NCBI GenBank assembly: GCA_014529385.2
Contig: JABFUD020000339.1
Coordinates: 1 to 50,647, forward strand
Reading direction: 5' to 3'
Length of the DNA: 50,647 nt
Source of the DNA: Adiantum capillus-veneris
Taxonomy: Eukaryota > Streptophyta > Polypodiopsida > Polypodiales > Pteridaceae
In this document: positions 23,925-34,752 of the stretch, piece after piece
Layout: each line of letters opens with the position of its first letter
How positions within the stretch are numbered: the first letter of the stretch is position 1
The notes under the pieces: generated by a model
Seen by the model: only the letters and a program-made list of their open reading frames with translations
Database searches by the model: none
What the model was told of the DNA's origin: nothing
Program-made: the position numbers and the translations under genes

Positions 23925-25161
23925 ACAGCAGGTTATTGATGAATCCCAAGAGGAAGCTAGACTTCGGGTACTCAAGCGTAAAGCTGCTCTCAAGAACCAA
24001 CAGATACCGATTCTCATCAACACTTTGGAAATAGATGATCGGCAATGGGAATTACCTAAAGACGCAGTTTCAACAGATCACAATTGGTTAGATGGAATGG
24101 ATCTGCGCATCAAACTACAGCTCAACAATCATAGCACCAATGCTTTGGTAGACACAGGAGCTAGAGTGAATGCAGTCATTTATTTCACATACAAGAAGGC
24201 AACAAGTCAAGCATTGACAGCAGGAATAGCGACACTCAAAGGATGCAACAAGAATCCAACTTCAACATTGGGAGTAGTCAACTTGAACGTGGTAGTACAT
24301 GGATGTTCATGTCCGCATTAGTTTGTATGCTTGCCAGATGAACACATGAATGAGATGATGATTCTTGGAATTCCATGGATGTGTACATACTAAGTAGTAC
24401 CATATTGGGATAGGAATCAACTAAAGCTATCACCTAAAGGTGGACAACTCATTGTTCCAATTGCACCAAGCAAGGAGAAACGGAAAAGAAGCAATCATCA
24501 GACCAATCCACTAAGCCAATCTTCTCCATCCCCTCAACCATCAAATGCTACAGGTAGCATTTAAAGAGTTAGGCGGATTTGGGTACCAAAAGCACAGCTT
24601 AAGGATAAACCAATTCAGATCTGGGTGCCTAAAACTTCACCGAATAAACAAAAGAAGGTTCCATGGATTCGAACACAGAATCGAGTATCTCCGAGCAAGA
24701 AACCTAACATGAAAAGGGTTTGGAAGAAAAAGGATCACTTATCTTCTCCACAAACCGTGAAACCAATCAAGCAGTGGCGAGTTAAGTCTCAACAGAATCC
24801 ACCACACCATGCAGCACCAAGCCGACCGAATCACCAATGGAGAGAAAAATCTCGACAAAAGTCTAAAGTGCTACCAACAGCTCAAGCAATCAGCGTGCTA
24901 AAACACCCTGATGGTACAATCAAACAAAGAGCACAAAATCTACAAGATTTTCTCTTTGGAAGACATCAACAACAAACCTCGACATCGGAAACCCTTGAGT
25001 TAATTACTCAAGACCCAGCTCTTGCACAGCACACGGGTTTGAATTGCATTGATCTTCATATCATGGTAGAGCCAATCACGGCTGTGCACAGACACAATTT
25101 TTCAACCCATGCACGCAGTCGTCCCAGAGTATGCCACCTAGGAGGGGTGGAAGGGCACTAA
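23925..25161 (+). pseudogene. Second retropepsin-like domain plus basic Trp/Pro/Lys-rich tail, downstream of integrase
   Basis: In frame with integrase after one TGA: a charged helical lead-in (DESQEEARLRVLKRKAALK), then at 24100-24420 a retropepsin-like fold signature: LNNHSTNALVDTGARVNAV (DTGA at 24151-24162), GVVNLNVVVHGC, and MNEMMILGIPWMCTY at about 24350-24393. Two further stops lie inside. After a TAA near 24564 the frame continues to 25161 as a very basic domain with repeated RIWVPKAQ/QIWVPKTS and QWRVKSQQ/QWREKSRQ motifs. Usual Tat polyproteins end at integrase. Possible roles (second protease, RNA or chromatin binding) are inference. A retropepsin-like domain with a nucleocapsid-like tail is my best description. 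Confidence 0.65.
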
Positions 25162-26579
25162 GTACTAAGTAATTAAGGGCAATGTTTGAAGAGGGAGGAA
25201 AACGTTCCATGTTACGTGTGATTTTTTGAAAAATTACCTAATAATGCCCTTATAATTCATCACCAAGGAAAATTCACTGATAATATCTTCCCGATGAGTG
25301 TAAATAGTGTATATACTATCATAAAATCATTAAAAATAGTCCTTTTTCGGGTATTTTTCATCATTTTTGTCGATAGAGAGGCTTAAAAATGGAGAAATCC
25401 AGCAAAAAACAATAAAGCTGTGTATTTCAAGGTATTTTCTTAATTATTGGATTTTACTTTCCTTTTTTAGAACATTTTGCTATTTTCTTTTATTTTTTCA
25501 AATAAACAGGTCAAAATTAATAATAAATAGCAGGGAAGCTCATATGGAAAAATGGAAGACACGATGGTGATCAAAAAGACAAGGCAAACAAGCATAAAAA
25601 TTTTCAATGAAATCAGAAGACGAAGCGGAGGCCTAAATTAGGCGGCCAGGCCTACTTTTGCAAAATTCTTGCAGAATGAGCCACATGAATCCGATCAAAG
25701 AAATTTTTGAGTCTAACATAGATTTCACCGCCTAGTAGGACTAACGGGGAATCTGGGGAAATTTGGTTCGGGAAGTCCAGGTATAGATATCCATGGTAGG
25801 CTAAAACCACCTCATTTCCACTTGGAGCCTTTGCAGAGAGAGATTTCGACCTCTTTCGCGCGACATTTTCGGAGCCCACAGTTGACCATTTTAAGCGCCG
25901 TCTCACGGAGACATGAGGGGTAAGTTCTTTACTCAATAATGATCCATTTTGTACAGCCAGTAGCTAGTCTAAAGCCTTAGGAAAAACCCTAGAAACCGAG
26001 TAAAGCACGAAGACCTACAACCTAAAACTGACCATAGCGGCATGCCAGCTTGACCAAATCGGATGGGATATGAATCATAGCATGCCCTAACATAATAGAA
26101 CCTTTCCATACCATCAGATGAACATTTGGTTGGGGTCAAGGGGGTCCCTAGTAGAAAAGTTAGGTTTTTGGCAAATGCCAGAATTCCGACCTGACTCCAC
26201 AGATGGCTTGCTAATGAGGTCCATATACAATGTATATGATTGGTTTGGTGAAATCCATCAAGCAAAGCCCTCAAAAAGCAAAAAACGGCTCGAAGGTTAC
26301 AAAGCATCAAATTCAACATACGAGGCCAAACTGACTCCAAATGAGCTAGAATTAGACAGGTAGCTTCACGACTATGTTACGGACAAGTCCCAAGCCTCAA
26401 AGTTGACCGACCAACCCAACAAACAGAGTAATCACAAAAAATGGTGATTTCATAGTCGACAGAGCACAAAAAAATACCGGCATGACCAAACTTGACCAAA
26501 TTCAATTTAGGACTTGTATTAGATGTATGAACATGTCTATGTCAAAATTTGTGGGTTTTGCAAAGTTTTTGTCATTGAA
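25162..26579. other. Non-coding 3' region of the Tat-like element
   Basis: No protein family recognised. The frames at 25652-26363 are short and mutually overlapping on both strands. Sequence style (GACCAAA, CCAAATTTG-type words) becomes like the leader array from about 26400, leading into the palindrome array. Confidence 0.5.
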
Positions 26580-27179
26580 GTTAATAATAGCGATTATTTA
26601 CTTTTGCATCATTTTTGCTTAGAAATTGTCAAATCGTCTCACCTATCATGTGTATACACCTATTACATGCCAAAAATCAAGTATGAGCCAAAATGACCAC
26701 CCATTACTTGTAAAATTGCCAAAAAACGCAAAGAAATCTTTGCAAGCCAAAATTTGGGTTATGAACAACTTTTCTTGATCCAAATCAGCTCATATCTCAT
26801 ACCCAAGGTCTATACCATGCCTAGAACCAATTTGTACCAAAAAATGTCAATTTTGGAAGAAACGTTAATAATCGTGATTATTTACTTTTTGGTCAAAATT
26901 GGGGAATTTTGATATTCGGCCATCATACATCCAAAGTACATGTTGTGATAAGCCCACTAGCCAACTTTGAATCAATTTGGATTTCAAACTCTCAAATTTC
27001 CTTTGTATCTACTGTTTCAGAGACCTAAAGCCAAAATCTGGTAAAATTTTCAACCTTTGCATCCAAATGAGCCCATATTTCCCTCAGAGCATGTATTTGG
27101 TATATACTTCAAGCCTATAAAACCAAGTTTACAAAAAGTTGAAAATTTTTCTCAGCTGTAAATAATCACGATCATTTAC
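26580..27179. repeat. Second array of the 22-bp palindrome, 3' side of the element
   Basis: Degenerate copies at 26580-26601 (GTTAATAATAG then CGATTATTTAC), 26864-26885 (centre CGTG) and 27158-27179 (centre CACG; one further change). Steps are 284 and 294 bp, the same period as the leader array 10 kb upstream. Spacers again carry CCAAAATTTG-like and ACCAAATTTGTACC-like blocks. All three have lost perfect symmetry, unlike three of the four leader copies. Confidence 0.85.
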
Positions 27180-27357
27180 TTTGGTTGCAAATTTTTGTTT
27201 TGACCATACAGTTTTGTTCCTTGCATAATTTTATGCATCTTTGCTTGTTCAAAAATTGATTTGAAGCAATTTGGACCAGATTATCAGCATTTTAGTCTAA
27301 AGGGACATTCTAGAGAAAAATCCAACAAATCTGCTAACTTTGCACTCTATTCACTGA

Positions 27358-29088
27358 ACAGGAGCAATGCACCTTGATTACTCAGGTTCTTAAGTCAACA
27401 ACAAGGCAGCCTGTGGACCACGCGCAGTATATCTTGACAAACTTGAAGGGCACCAAGAAGGAGGGTAACATAACATACTTGGGCGCGCCAGAAGTGTTGA
27501 CAAGAATAGCCTATCATGCCATCGGCATGGCCAACAACCTACCACCTGTCCTTGATCAGAATACATGGATCTTGGCAGCACAAACCTCTCCACGAGCTAC
27601 AAGATCAGGTAAAAGATCTTTTAAATCAGGTGATGAATGAGATGACAGCTCACCAGAGCGGCACAGCAACGAGAGCTCTAACAACAAAGAAAAGAGAGCT
27701 AGGAGGGAGGAGATGAAGAGGGAAGCTGTGGCTGCCCACCAAGAGGAGCCAACTCAAAAACAAGCATGTTTTGAAAGAGGAAAACAGTCTTACCAGTGCA
27801 GTAGGCAAGCACAAGGAAAGGACCCAGAAAAGTGGGTACCCACAGGACTGAAAGGACCTCGAACAAAGCATCATACAAGAAAAGAGGCAGATGATCCAAC
27901 AAATTATTTAGAAATAATGTACCAAGAGGCCAAATCCCTAAAGCTGAAAGAGGTAGAAGAAGCGGCAAAGAAAGCTGAGGAAACAGCTACACAAGAGCAA
28001 ATCCAGGGATCTCCCCGACCCACCTCACCCGCTGCCGGAACAACAGGACCATCCCATGCCTAGACGACCACCATCACCACCAGGCAAAGGTACCAATGAA
28101 GAAGTAGAGACTAAAAAAGAGAAAGATTCTGAGTTGACCCAATGAACAGAATCTACACAAAATATGACCACACCGACGGACATGAGGAAAAAGAAGCCGA
28201 GCGAGAACTAGAGCAGGAAGCAGAAAAAACTCAAAAGCCAGCATAAGAAATTGATAAGGAAGTAGATACAAAAAAAGAGCATGCCACTACACATGAGACG
28301 GAGCCCAAGCCAGAGAAAGCAGAAAGGCCATCACCTGAAGAGACAGTAAGAGTTGAGACCACACACATCTATTTCTACTCAGCCAGAAACTGCCGAGGAA
28401 TCAAAGGCTCAGGATGGCCAAGAAGAAGAACGACCATCTACCTCCACAGAACAACCAGCAATTACGACACAGCAAGAACCAACACATGAGGCTACAGGCA
28501 CATCCCAGCTGGAAAGACAGGAGGAGTGGCAATCCAATGATGAAGTTATAATACAGGTTAATGAATATGCACGTCAGATGCAGGAAATGATCGAGAGACT
28601 CCGTTGAGCAGCTTTGAACCGTAGCACAAAGGCCAAGGAATTAGAAATGGTAATCAACACTCTTCAAGGAGAGCTTGAATACAAGATGATTATCATCACT
28701 GATCTCCAAAGGCAAGTGCAATAGCTAAAGGCAGAAGCGAAACAACATTAGATAGCCAGGGATAAACAACAAAAAGAAATGAAGGAGTTATGTGACCTGC
28801 TCACCGAATTATCTGATGTCTGCAAGGTAAAAGACGAGCAACTGACAGAAGTCACAAATGAACTTCTTACAACCTCTCTGTCAGCTCAAAAAATTCAAGT
28901 GCAGCTAGATGTTGCCAATGCTTCCCTACAATATTCTAAACAGAGAATCAATGATCATGCCATTTTCTTATGGCAAATCAAAGAAAACCCAGTCGTGGCC
29001 TCAATCAAGGAAACTGATGAAGTGTACAGGCACTTGAAAAGAAAAACAAGGACTTAGAACTGGAAAGTAAAGCTTCAACAGTCACAGC
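27358..29088 (+). pseudogene. Extra ORF of the Tat-like element, part 1 (coiled coil)
   Basis: Function unknown. The frame begins after a possible splice acceptor (CACTGAACAG, ending near 27361) with QVLKSTTRQPVDHAQYILTN and YLGAPEVLTRIAYHAIGMAN. After a frameshift near 27590 comes a long Glu/Lys/Gln-rich region (LKEVEEAAKKAEETATQEQ, 27930-28010). Pro/Thr/Glu-rich blocks (28260-28540) follow, then heptad-like helix to 29057 (MQEMIERLR; KELEMVINTLQGELEY; EMKELCDLLTELSDVCKV). About six stops or shifts break it. A ~2-kb insertion interrupts it at 29089 and it resumes at 31053. Its position after pol matches where Athila-group elements carry an env-like gene, but I see no signal peptide or membrane segment, so I do not call it env. 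Confidence 0.6.
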
Positions 29089-31045
29089 GTTGTCGTGTTG
29101 TGACACGTACATAGTGGGAACGCATGCTACAAGATCTATCTTGTAACTTTTTAGATACATAATTATCTTTCCTATAATGTACATATGCATATTTAAGTAT
29201 AATAATAATCCTTCTATCTCATCCTATTATTTTTCTCAAGGGTAACCTATCCTTACTTTACCATCAAAAAATACTATGGGAAAAGCTCAATAGCTCCGCC
29301 TCTTTAACTTGGGGCAAAAAGCATTGATTCTTTATTTCTACTATCTCATTATCATCTCACACCCTAGCTAGATCCTATATCTAGGATAAAATCCAATATA
29401 ATATATTCTATGTATTTTTTATACTTTTCTTATATTTCTTTTTAAATAGCTACTAGGAGGGAATCAAATCCTAGTGGGACACTAGGTGGCATGATTTCAA
29501 AGATACACTTATTTTAATGCATTATTGCAAGCATGATTACAAAACTTTGTCAAGGAGCAATGTCATGCTTTCATATGGCATGAGGTGTCCTTTGGAATTA
29601 AATGAAAGTCTAGGCTAAGGGGACCACGGGAAGACTTTTGCTGCCAGAAATGGACCCTATTTTGATGAATTTTTTACACAAGGTTCCAATCCGAATTGGA
29701 AAATGATTTTAAAATGAAACTCTGAGCTAATGAGCTGATGTTTCTGCCCATATTTTTACTTTTTTATTTAGAGCCACGGTTGAGGAGATATAATCAAAAT
29801 ACTGGACCCCAGTCTGCCCACATCATGCAGGGACAGCTCATTTCCAACTTTTCCAATTTCTATTCACACTGGCTCCTCTCTTCTTGTGTAAATCCTTGGG
29901 GGTTCCCTTCACCTATAGAAGGGGACCTCTTCTTCCTTGAAAAAAAACTCAAGCATTCAAGCTATTGATGAGAGGAATTCTTGAGGGAGTGAGTAGTAAT
30001 GCCTAATTGTACTTAGCCCCAATAACATAAGCCCAAGCCTACACTTTCTCCTAGAGGAAGACTAGCCATTCTTGTACGCTATCCTTGGAAGATCAACTCT
30101 AATCAAAGAAGGTGTTGTACTTGGCGTATCAATCAATGTTGAATTCTCCCCTCTTCTTCTCTCTCCCATCAATAATGGTGCCGAAGGGTGTCAAGTGAGA
30201 TGTGTTCTACATTGATGTTTTCTTGATTTCTTGTTGTTTTCATTTTCATCTCTAATCCAACAATATATATATATGTATCTAATCTCATCTCCTTAACCAA
30301 ACCTATCTCTCTCATTCTTAGTAATTCATCCTCTCTAGGTTCTCTTTGCTACAGGTACATCTCTACCCGCAGTATCCTTATTGCCTACGGGCAAGAATAG
30401 GGCTTGGGAGGGAAACTTCTCATCTCTTCACTTCTCTCATATCTACATTTCTCACATACTATCCTAGATGAATAACCCACATGATGATCATTTCTATCGC
30501 TTTCACTCTGTACGATCTATTAGAATTAACGTATGGATTAGCCGAAAAATATACTTTCAACAACGTATAGTGTTTCTCTTTGGCCCATAAAGGCTTAATG
30601 AAATACTTCTATCACCGGATCCCATCATACTACCTCTCATAGACTATAACTTTTCTTTTGACGTAAGCGTAGTTATCTTGCTATGAACCAAGAGAATTTG
30701 TACACACAATTAATCCCAATCACTAGACAAAATATATATATTATGGTAAGCACAAAACTACAATTCCAAAGAACAATTCGTAGCCTATTTGGTCATCCAA
30801 TATTGAATGCCATTAACTCATCTATTAACCCTTTCATATTACCCATGATACGATATGACCATAGCCTTGATGTTTTCATTTTCGTATTGTTTTGACATTC
30901 TCTATTGTGTTCTTTCTTTGTGTGTGTGAGTGCAAGAGAGAAAGAGTGAGTCTTCTTTGATTGCACTTCTTTCCAAACCCTAGTCTTCATGGTATCTATG
31001 GTTTAACTCCTTCATATAGTTTTTGTTGAGTTCTCTCACAAACTC
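29089..31045. mobile_element. Unidentified ~1.96-kb insertion, possibly a solo LTR
   Basis: It splits the coiled-coil ORF. TCACAGC occurs at both edges (29082-29088 and 31046-31052), and the ORF reads through if the insert and one copy are removed. No coding domain is present. Inside there is LTR-like texture: an AT-rich left half, a CACCTATAGAAGG promoter-like site near 29910, then CTC-rich leader-like sequence. Canonical TG...CA ends with a 5-bp duplication could not be placed, so the class (solo LTR or non-autonomous DNA element) is open. Confidence 0.5.
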
Positions 31046-31052
31046 TCACAGC

Positions 31053-32318
31053 CATAAGCCCGGTGCTTTCCTGGCAAGACCGCAAATTTCTCGACAGCGC
31101 AGAGACCTGGCACTGATGTGGGTTCAAAGAGAGGAGGAGCTCCTAAAGGAGATAGCAGAACTAAAGCGCATAAATCAACTCCTCAGAGATGGAAAGCCAG
31201 ACACGTAGGAAAAGGCAGGCACTTCAGAGCTGCCCCAAATAGACATTCCCTCGGTCTTGTTTGCTGCGTTTGAGATGCAGTCCATAATAGAGCCGAGTGG
31301 TGATGAAGATTTTCAAATTCACATCACAGATGAAGATACAATGCCAATGGTCCAGCTGTCAAAAGCTGAAGAAGATGCACTGAAGGAAAATAACACCTTA
31401 GAGGTGGATGAGAAGTGGAAGGCTGCTATGGATTGGGAGTTGAGAGTTTTACACTCTGTCAACGTCACTTAACTCACTCCCACCAATCAAATCAACGCTC
31501 AATGGCACCAACTATCCCTGTCGTACCCTCTCATCAAAGTAGAACTTTTACATGTAAAAGAAAGGATGTACAAGGATATGCAAGAAGATGGCGCAAATAA
31601 AGACCACCCAAAGTGGAGGTTAAGCTGGCTGAACAAGAATCCGAGATACCTGATTCTGTTCACAAGAGCACCTGCATCCTTACAAAAAGATCCAACATTC
31701 TGTCATGTACCCAGATTAAGGACATGGCAAGCGCATGAAGCACTGCAGAAGAAGAGGCCAACTTCGCTCAACTTCCCCAGGTTGCCAGCTCCAGAGACAG
31801 GCCAAGCGATAGAGGAATACATGGTGAAAACCCTAACGGGCGCCATGTCATTCTTTAAGAGTCTGTCAGATCTCTCCTGTGCATTGTTATATAAGATCGG
31901 CAGGATGCTACTCACATGCATATAAGTTTTCAATGAGCTTGAGCAAACAGGAGCCCCATGGCTCTCATTGTTGGAAGGAAACAAAGGCTTATGTTACGAT
32001 TTGAGTGGGCAACCTTCAGAAGAAATCCTTTATGGATTCTATACCAGATGCATGTTCCTTCCCTCACATAATATGCTTGCCTTTGAAGAAGCATTCTACA
32101 TTGGATTCTTCACCTGGCAAACGAAGATATTTGCACCAGTGATAAGCAACCTCACATCCAAGTTTGTATGCTACTTAGCAGTGGAACTGAAGAATCAAGT
32201 CACCACGCAATTTCTACAAGTGTCGGACAAAGAACGAAGAATCGGATACCAAAAGGCACTGGAAGCACTCAAAGACCGCCTCGCTCGTCGTCAATCTGAA
32301 GACTACTTCAGTCCATAA
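31053..32318 (+). pseudogene. Extra ORF of the Tat-like element, part 2
   Basis: Continuation of the coiled-coil protein. After a frameshift near 31115 it reads MWVQREEELLKEIAELKRIN, a clear heptad helix. An acidic segment follows (DFQIHITDEDTMPMVQLSKA, 31310-31370) and then a folded-looking C-terminal domain over 31566-32318 (AIEEYMVKTLTGAMSFFKSL; GLCYDLSGQPSEEILYGFYT; FKxVCYLAVELKNQVTTQFL-like). It ends at TAA 32316-32318 only ~25 bp before the polypurine tract. Two or three breaks. I know no family for it. Ending so close to the LTR suggests it was a genuine last gene of the element rather than captured host DNA. Confidence 0.6.
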
Positions 32319-32341
32319 GGCTGTGTCAAGGGACGACACAG

Positions 32342-32355
32342 GCGAGGAGGGGGGG
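32342..32355 (+). promoter_or_regulatory. Polypurine tract of the Tat-like element
   Basis: CGAGGAGGGGGGGA followed by C and the TG of the 3' LTR: the expected plus-strand primer position. Confidence 0.88.
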
Positions 32356-32356
32356 A

Positions 32357-33277
32357 CTGTTCGCAGCAAGCTAATGCAGACACCATTTTTTGGAGTTCTC
32401 CTTGTAAAACAATTATTATGCTGATAAATTGGGAATATTGTAACTCCTTTTTTTTTAGTAAACTTTGTAATTAATGAGCCGGGGCTACAAGCTTCCAGAT
32501 TGTATTAGCCAGTCAATTCCCAGCTTTGGTAGAACTCTAGATTATTAGTTTTGACCACTCAAAAACCTTGACTAAGGTATAAAAGCCAATTTTTGTAAGT
32601 TTTTTATAAGTTTTTGGATAAGAAATACACAGCGTGATATAACGGTGCTCACTTCTCTCCTTCTTGCGCTTCCTACTCCCTCTCCGGTTGTCACATTGAG
32701 ATTTCGTTTATTGCATTGCAATCGCAGGTAAGAGCTCTACGTATTGACGTGAGCCATTCACAGTATTTCGTAGCTTTTGGCATCGCCAAACCGCGGCCTA
32801 TTTTCATCATAAATAGAAATTTACATGTTCAAATCAAAAACTAAGCATAGGTGGGGTATTGGGGCATCATTGCTAAGCATTTAGATGCATTCTAGGTCAA
32901 AAATGACTAGGTCAAAAATCCACTGCTGTTAATAATCGCGATTTTGGAACTTGACCTAAAGTAGGGTTTGAGGCCATAGGCATGTGTGCTTAGTTCTTAT
33001 AAACTTTTCCTAGAAGTTTCGTTACGTTTGGATGTTGTTTGATGATGTGACGGATGTGATTTGCTTGCCGATGAGCGATTGGCTTTTGGTGATTTCAGTC
33101 ACTTGAGTGTAGCATGAGTTAGATGCGAGTTGTTAGTTGTTTTCCAACAGGTTGACAACCTCTTGTAGCCTCTATGCACTAGTCGAGTTAGTTTCATCCC
33201 ATGGATTTACAATTTAATCGTGGTTCTCGCTAATACTCCAATAAGATAGGATGGTGAGGTTAGACATGCATCCCACA
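32357..33277 (+). repeat. Tat-like element 3' LTR (921 bp)
   Basis: Pairs with 14957-15868. TATA box TATAAAAG at 32578-32585. Palindrome relic at 32928 reads GTTAATAATCGCGATTTTGG, keeping the CGCG centre that the 5' LTR has lost. Ends CCCACA, followed by the CAGCC target duplication. Confidence 0.93.
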
Positions 33278-34752
33278 CAGCCATTGTTGAGTCTTGTGTG
33301 AAAGGAGACTATGATGCTGATGTTGATGCAGAATGGGATTTTAGTGCAGAGTGCACTTACAATCCTGATTTCCATGATGCATGCATGTCAGTTGCTATAG
33401 ATTCACATGTGTGGTATTTCGATAGTGGTGCTACAAAGCACATCACCTCACATCGTGAATTGTTCACCTCTCTCGAGTCTGTCCCTCATGGGAATTCAGT
33501 CACTTGTGCAACAATGCCTCTTATCCGGTTCAGGAAGTTGGAAAGATTTTTCTTATTGCTACAAATGGTAGTTCTTTCACACTTGTTGATGCACTTTATG
33601 TACCTGGGATCAAGAAGAATCTTTTGTCTATATCTGCACTTGCTAGACTTGGACTTGTAGTCAAATTTGTGGATGACAAATGTACAGTTCATGATCTCAG
33701 TTTTTGTGATGAAATTGTTGCATCTAGGTTTTTGTGTCATGGGCTATATAAGCTCACTTTGTATACAAGTGTGCATAAAATTTTGCAAATATAGTTGCAA
33801 ATTCAAGGGCTATTTCAGATGCAAAACTTTGGCATGCACGTTTTGGTCATCTGAATTTTGCGACTTTGTTGTGTTTGTAGAATTCTGATATGGTTGCTTC
33901 TTTGCCGCCTCTTGAAGCACCTATCCAACATGTTTGTGAAGTCTATATTTTGGGTAAGATGCAGCACTCAAAGTTTCCAAAGGATGGTTCAGTTCGGGCT
34001 ACATGCAGGTTGCAGCTTGTGCATAGTGATGTTTGCGGGCCCATGCAAACTCCGTCTTTCAGAAATTACCTTTACTTCGTGAATTTTATTGATGATTACT
34101 TCAGGCATGCATGGGTATTTCCTCTTAAAGCAAAGTCCAAAGTTTTTATGTGCTTCAACAATTTCTGGCTATGGGCACCCTTCGTTCCAATCGAGGGGGG
34201 AAGTATATGTCTCATGAGTTTAATGCATTTCTGGCTATTCGTGGGATAAAACACCAATATACAGTGCCTTATACACCTCAGCAAAATGGTGTTGCTGAGA
34301 GGAAAAACAGGTCACTTACGGAAATGGCACGATGTATGGTCAAAAGTCAAGCTTTTTCGCATTCTTTTTGGCTTGAGGCCATCATGTGCGCCACTTATGT
34401 ACTAAACAGGTGTCCTACAAAAGCTTTTCCGTCTATTACTCCATATGAAGCATGGCATGATAGAAAGCCTTCTATTGAGCACATGCGTGTTTTTGGTTGT
34501 TTGGCATATGCTTTGGTGCCACAAACACAGTGCCCAGAAAATTGGATGGCAAGGCTGTCAAATGTATTTTTGTTGGTTATAGTGCTCAAAGTAAAAGTTA
34601 CAGGTTGTATCACCTGCAAACAAAACATATTCTGGTTTGATTCTATTCAGTCCTTGCTGTCATGTACTAGAGACAGTAATGTAAGCTCACAGGACATTTA
34701 TGACACTTTGTTGCCTCTTTTCAGTGGGGTGGAAATACGAATGTAAATTCCA
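33278..34752 (+). pseudogene. Copia protease and integrase
   Basis: The copia frame resumes right at the CAGCC duplication. Protease: VWYFDSGATKHIT (DSGA, about 33411-33449). A frameshift near 33500 leads to GSSFTLVDALYVPGIKKNLL. GAG-pre-integrase: LWHARFGHLN near 33830. Zinc motif HVCEVYILGK, where the second Cys is Tyr. Integrase core: LQLVHSDVCGPMQTP (first Asp kept) and NFIDDYFRHAWVF. The second catalytic Asp is Asn (LRSNRGGKY, about 34171-34197). The Glu is kept (QQNGVAERKNRS). Compared with the minus-strand sister copy at 50.4 kb it lacks 27 bp near 34170. Stops and shifts throughout. Confidence 0.9.

Larger units (their letters stand above)
14957..33277 (+). mobile_element. Tat-like Ty3/gypsy LTR retrotransposon, 18.3 kb, nested in the copia element
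   Basis: LTRs 14957-15868 and 32357-33277 share TGTTCGCAGCAAGCTAA and end CCCACA. The same five bases, CAGCC, lie immediately before (14952-14956) and after (33278-33282): a perfect target-site duplication that restores the copia reading when the element is removed. PBS (tRNA-Asp type) and a polypurine tract are in place. Order: leader with palindromes, gag, protease, truncated RT, integrase, a second protease-like domain with a basic tail, more palindromes, a long coiled-coil ORF, 3' LTR. This gene order with large extra coding space after pol fits the Tat/Athila group. Most of the RT and all RNase H are missing. An unrelated ~2-kb insertion lies at 29089-31045. Confidence 0.93.

Noticed and set aside
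27358-32318. Retroviral-type envelope gene
   Set aside because: The position fits, but no signal peptide, transmembrane helix, cleavage site or glycosylation-rich ectodomain is visible.
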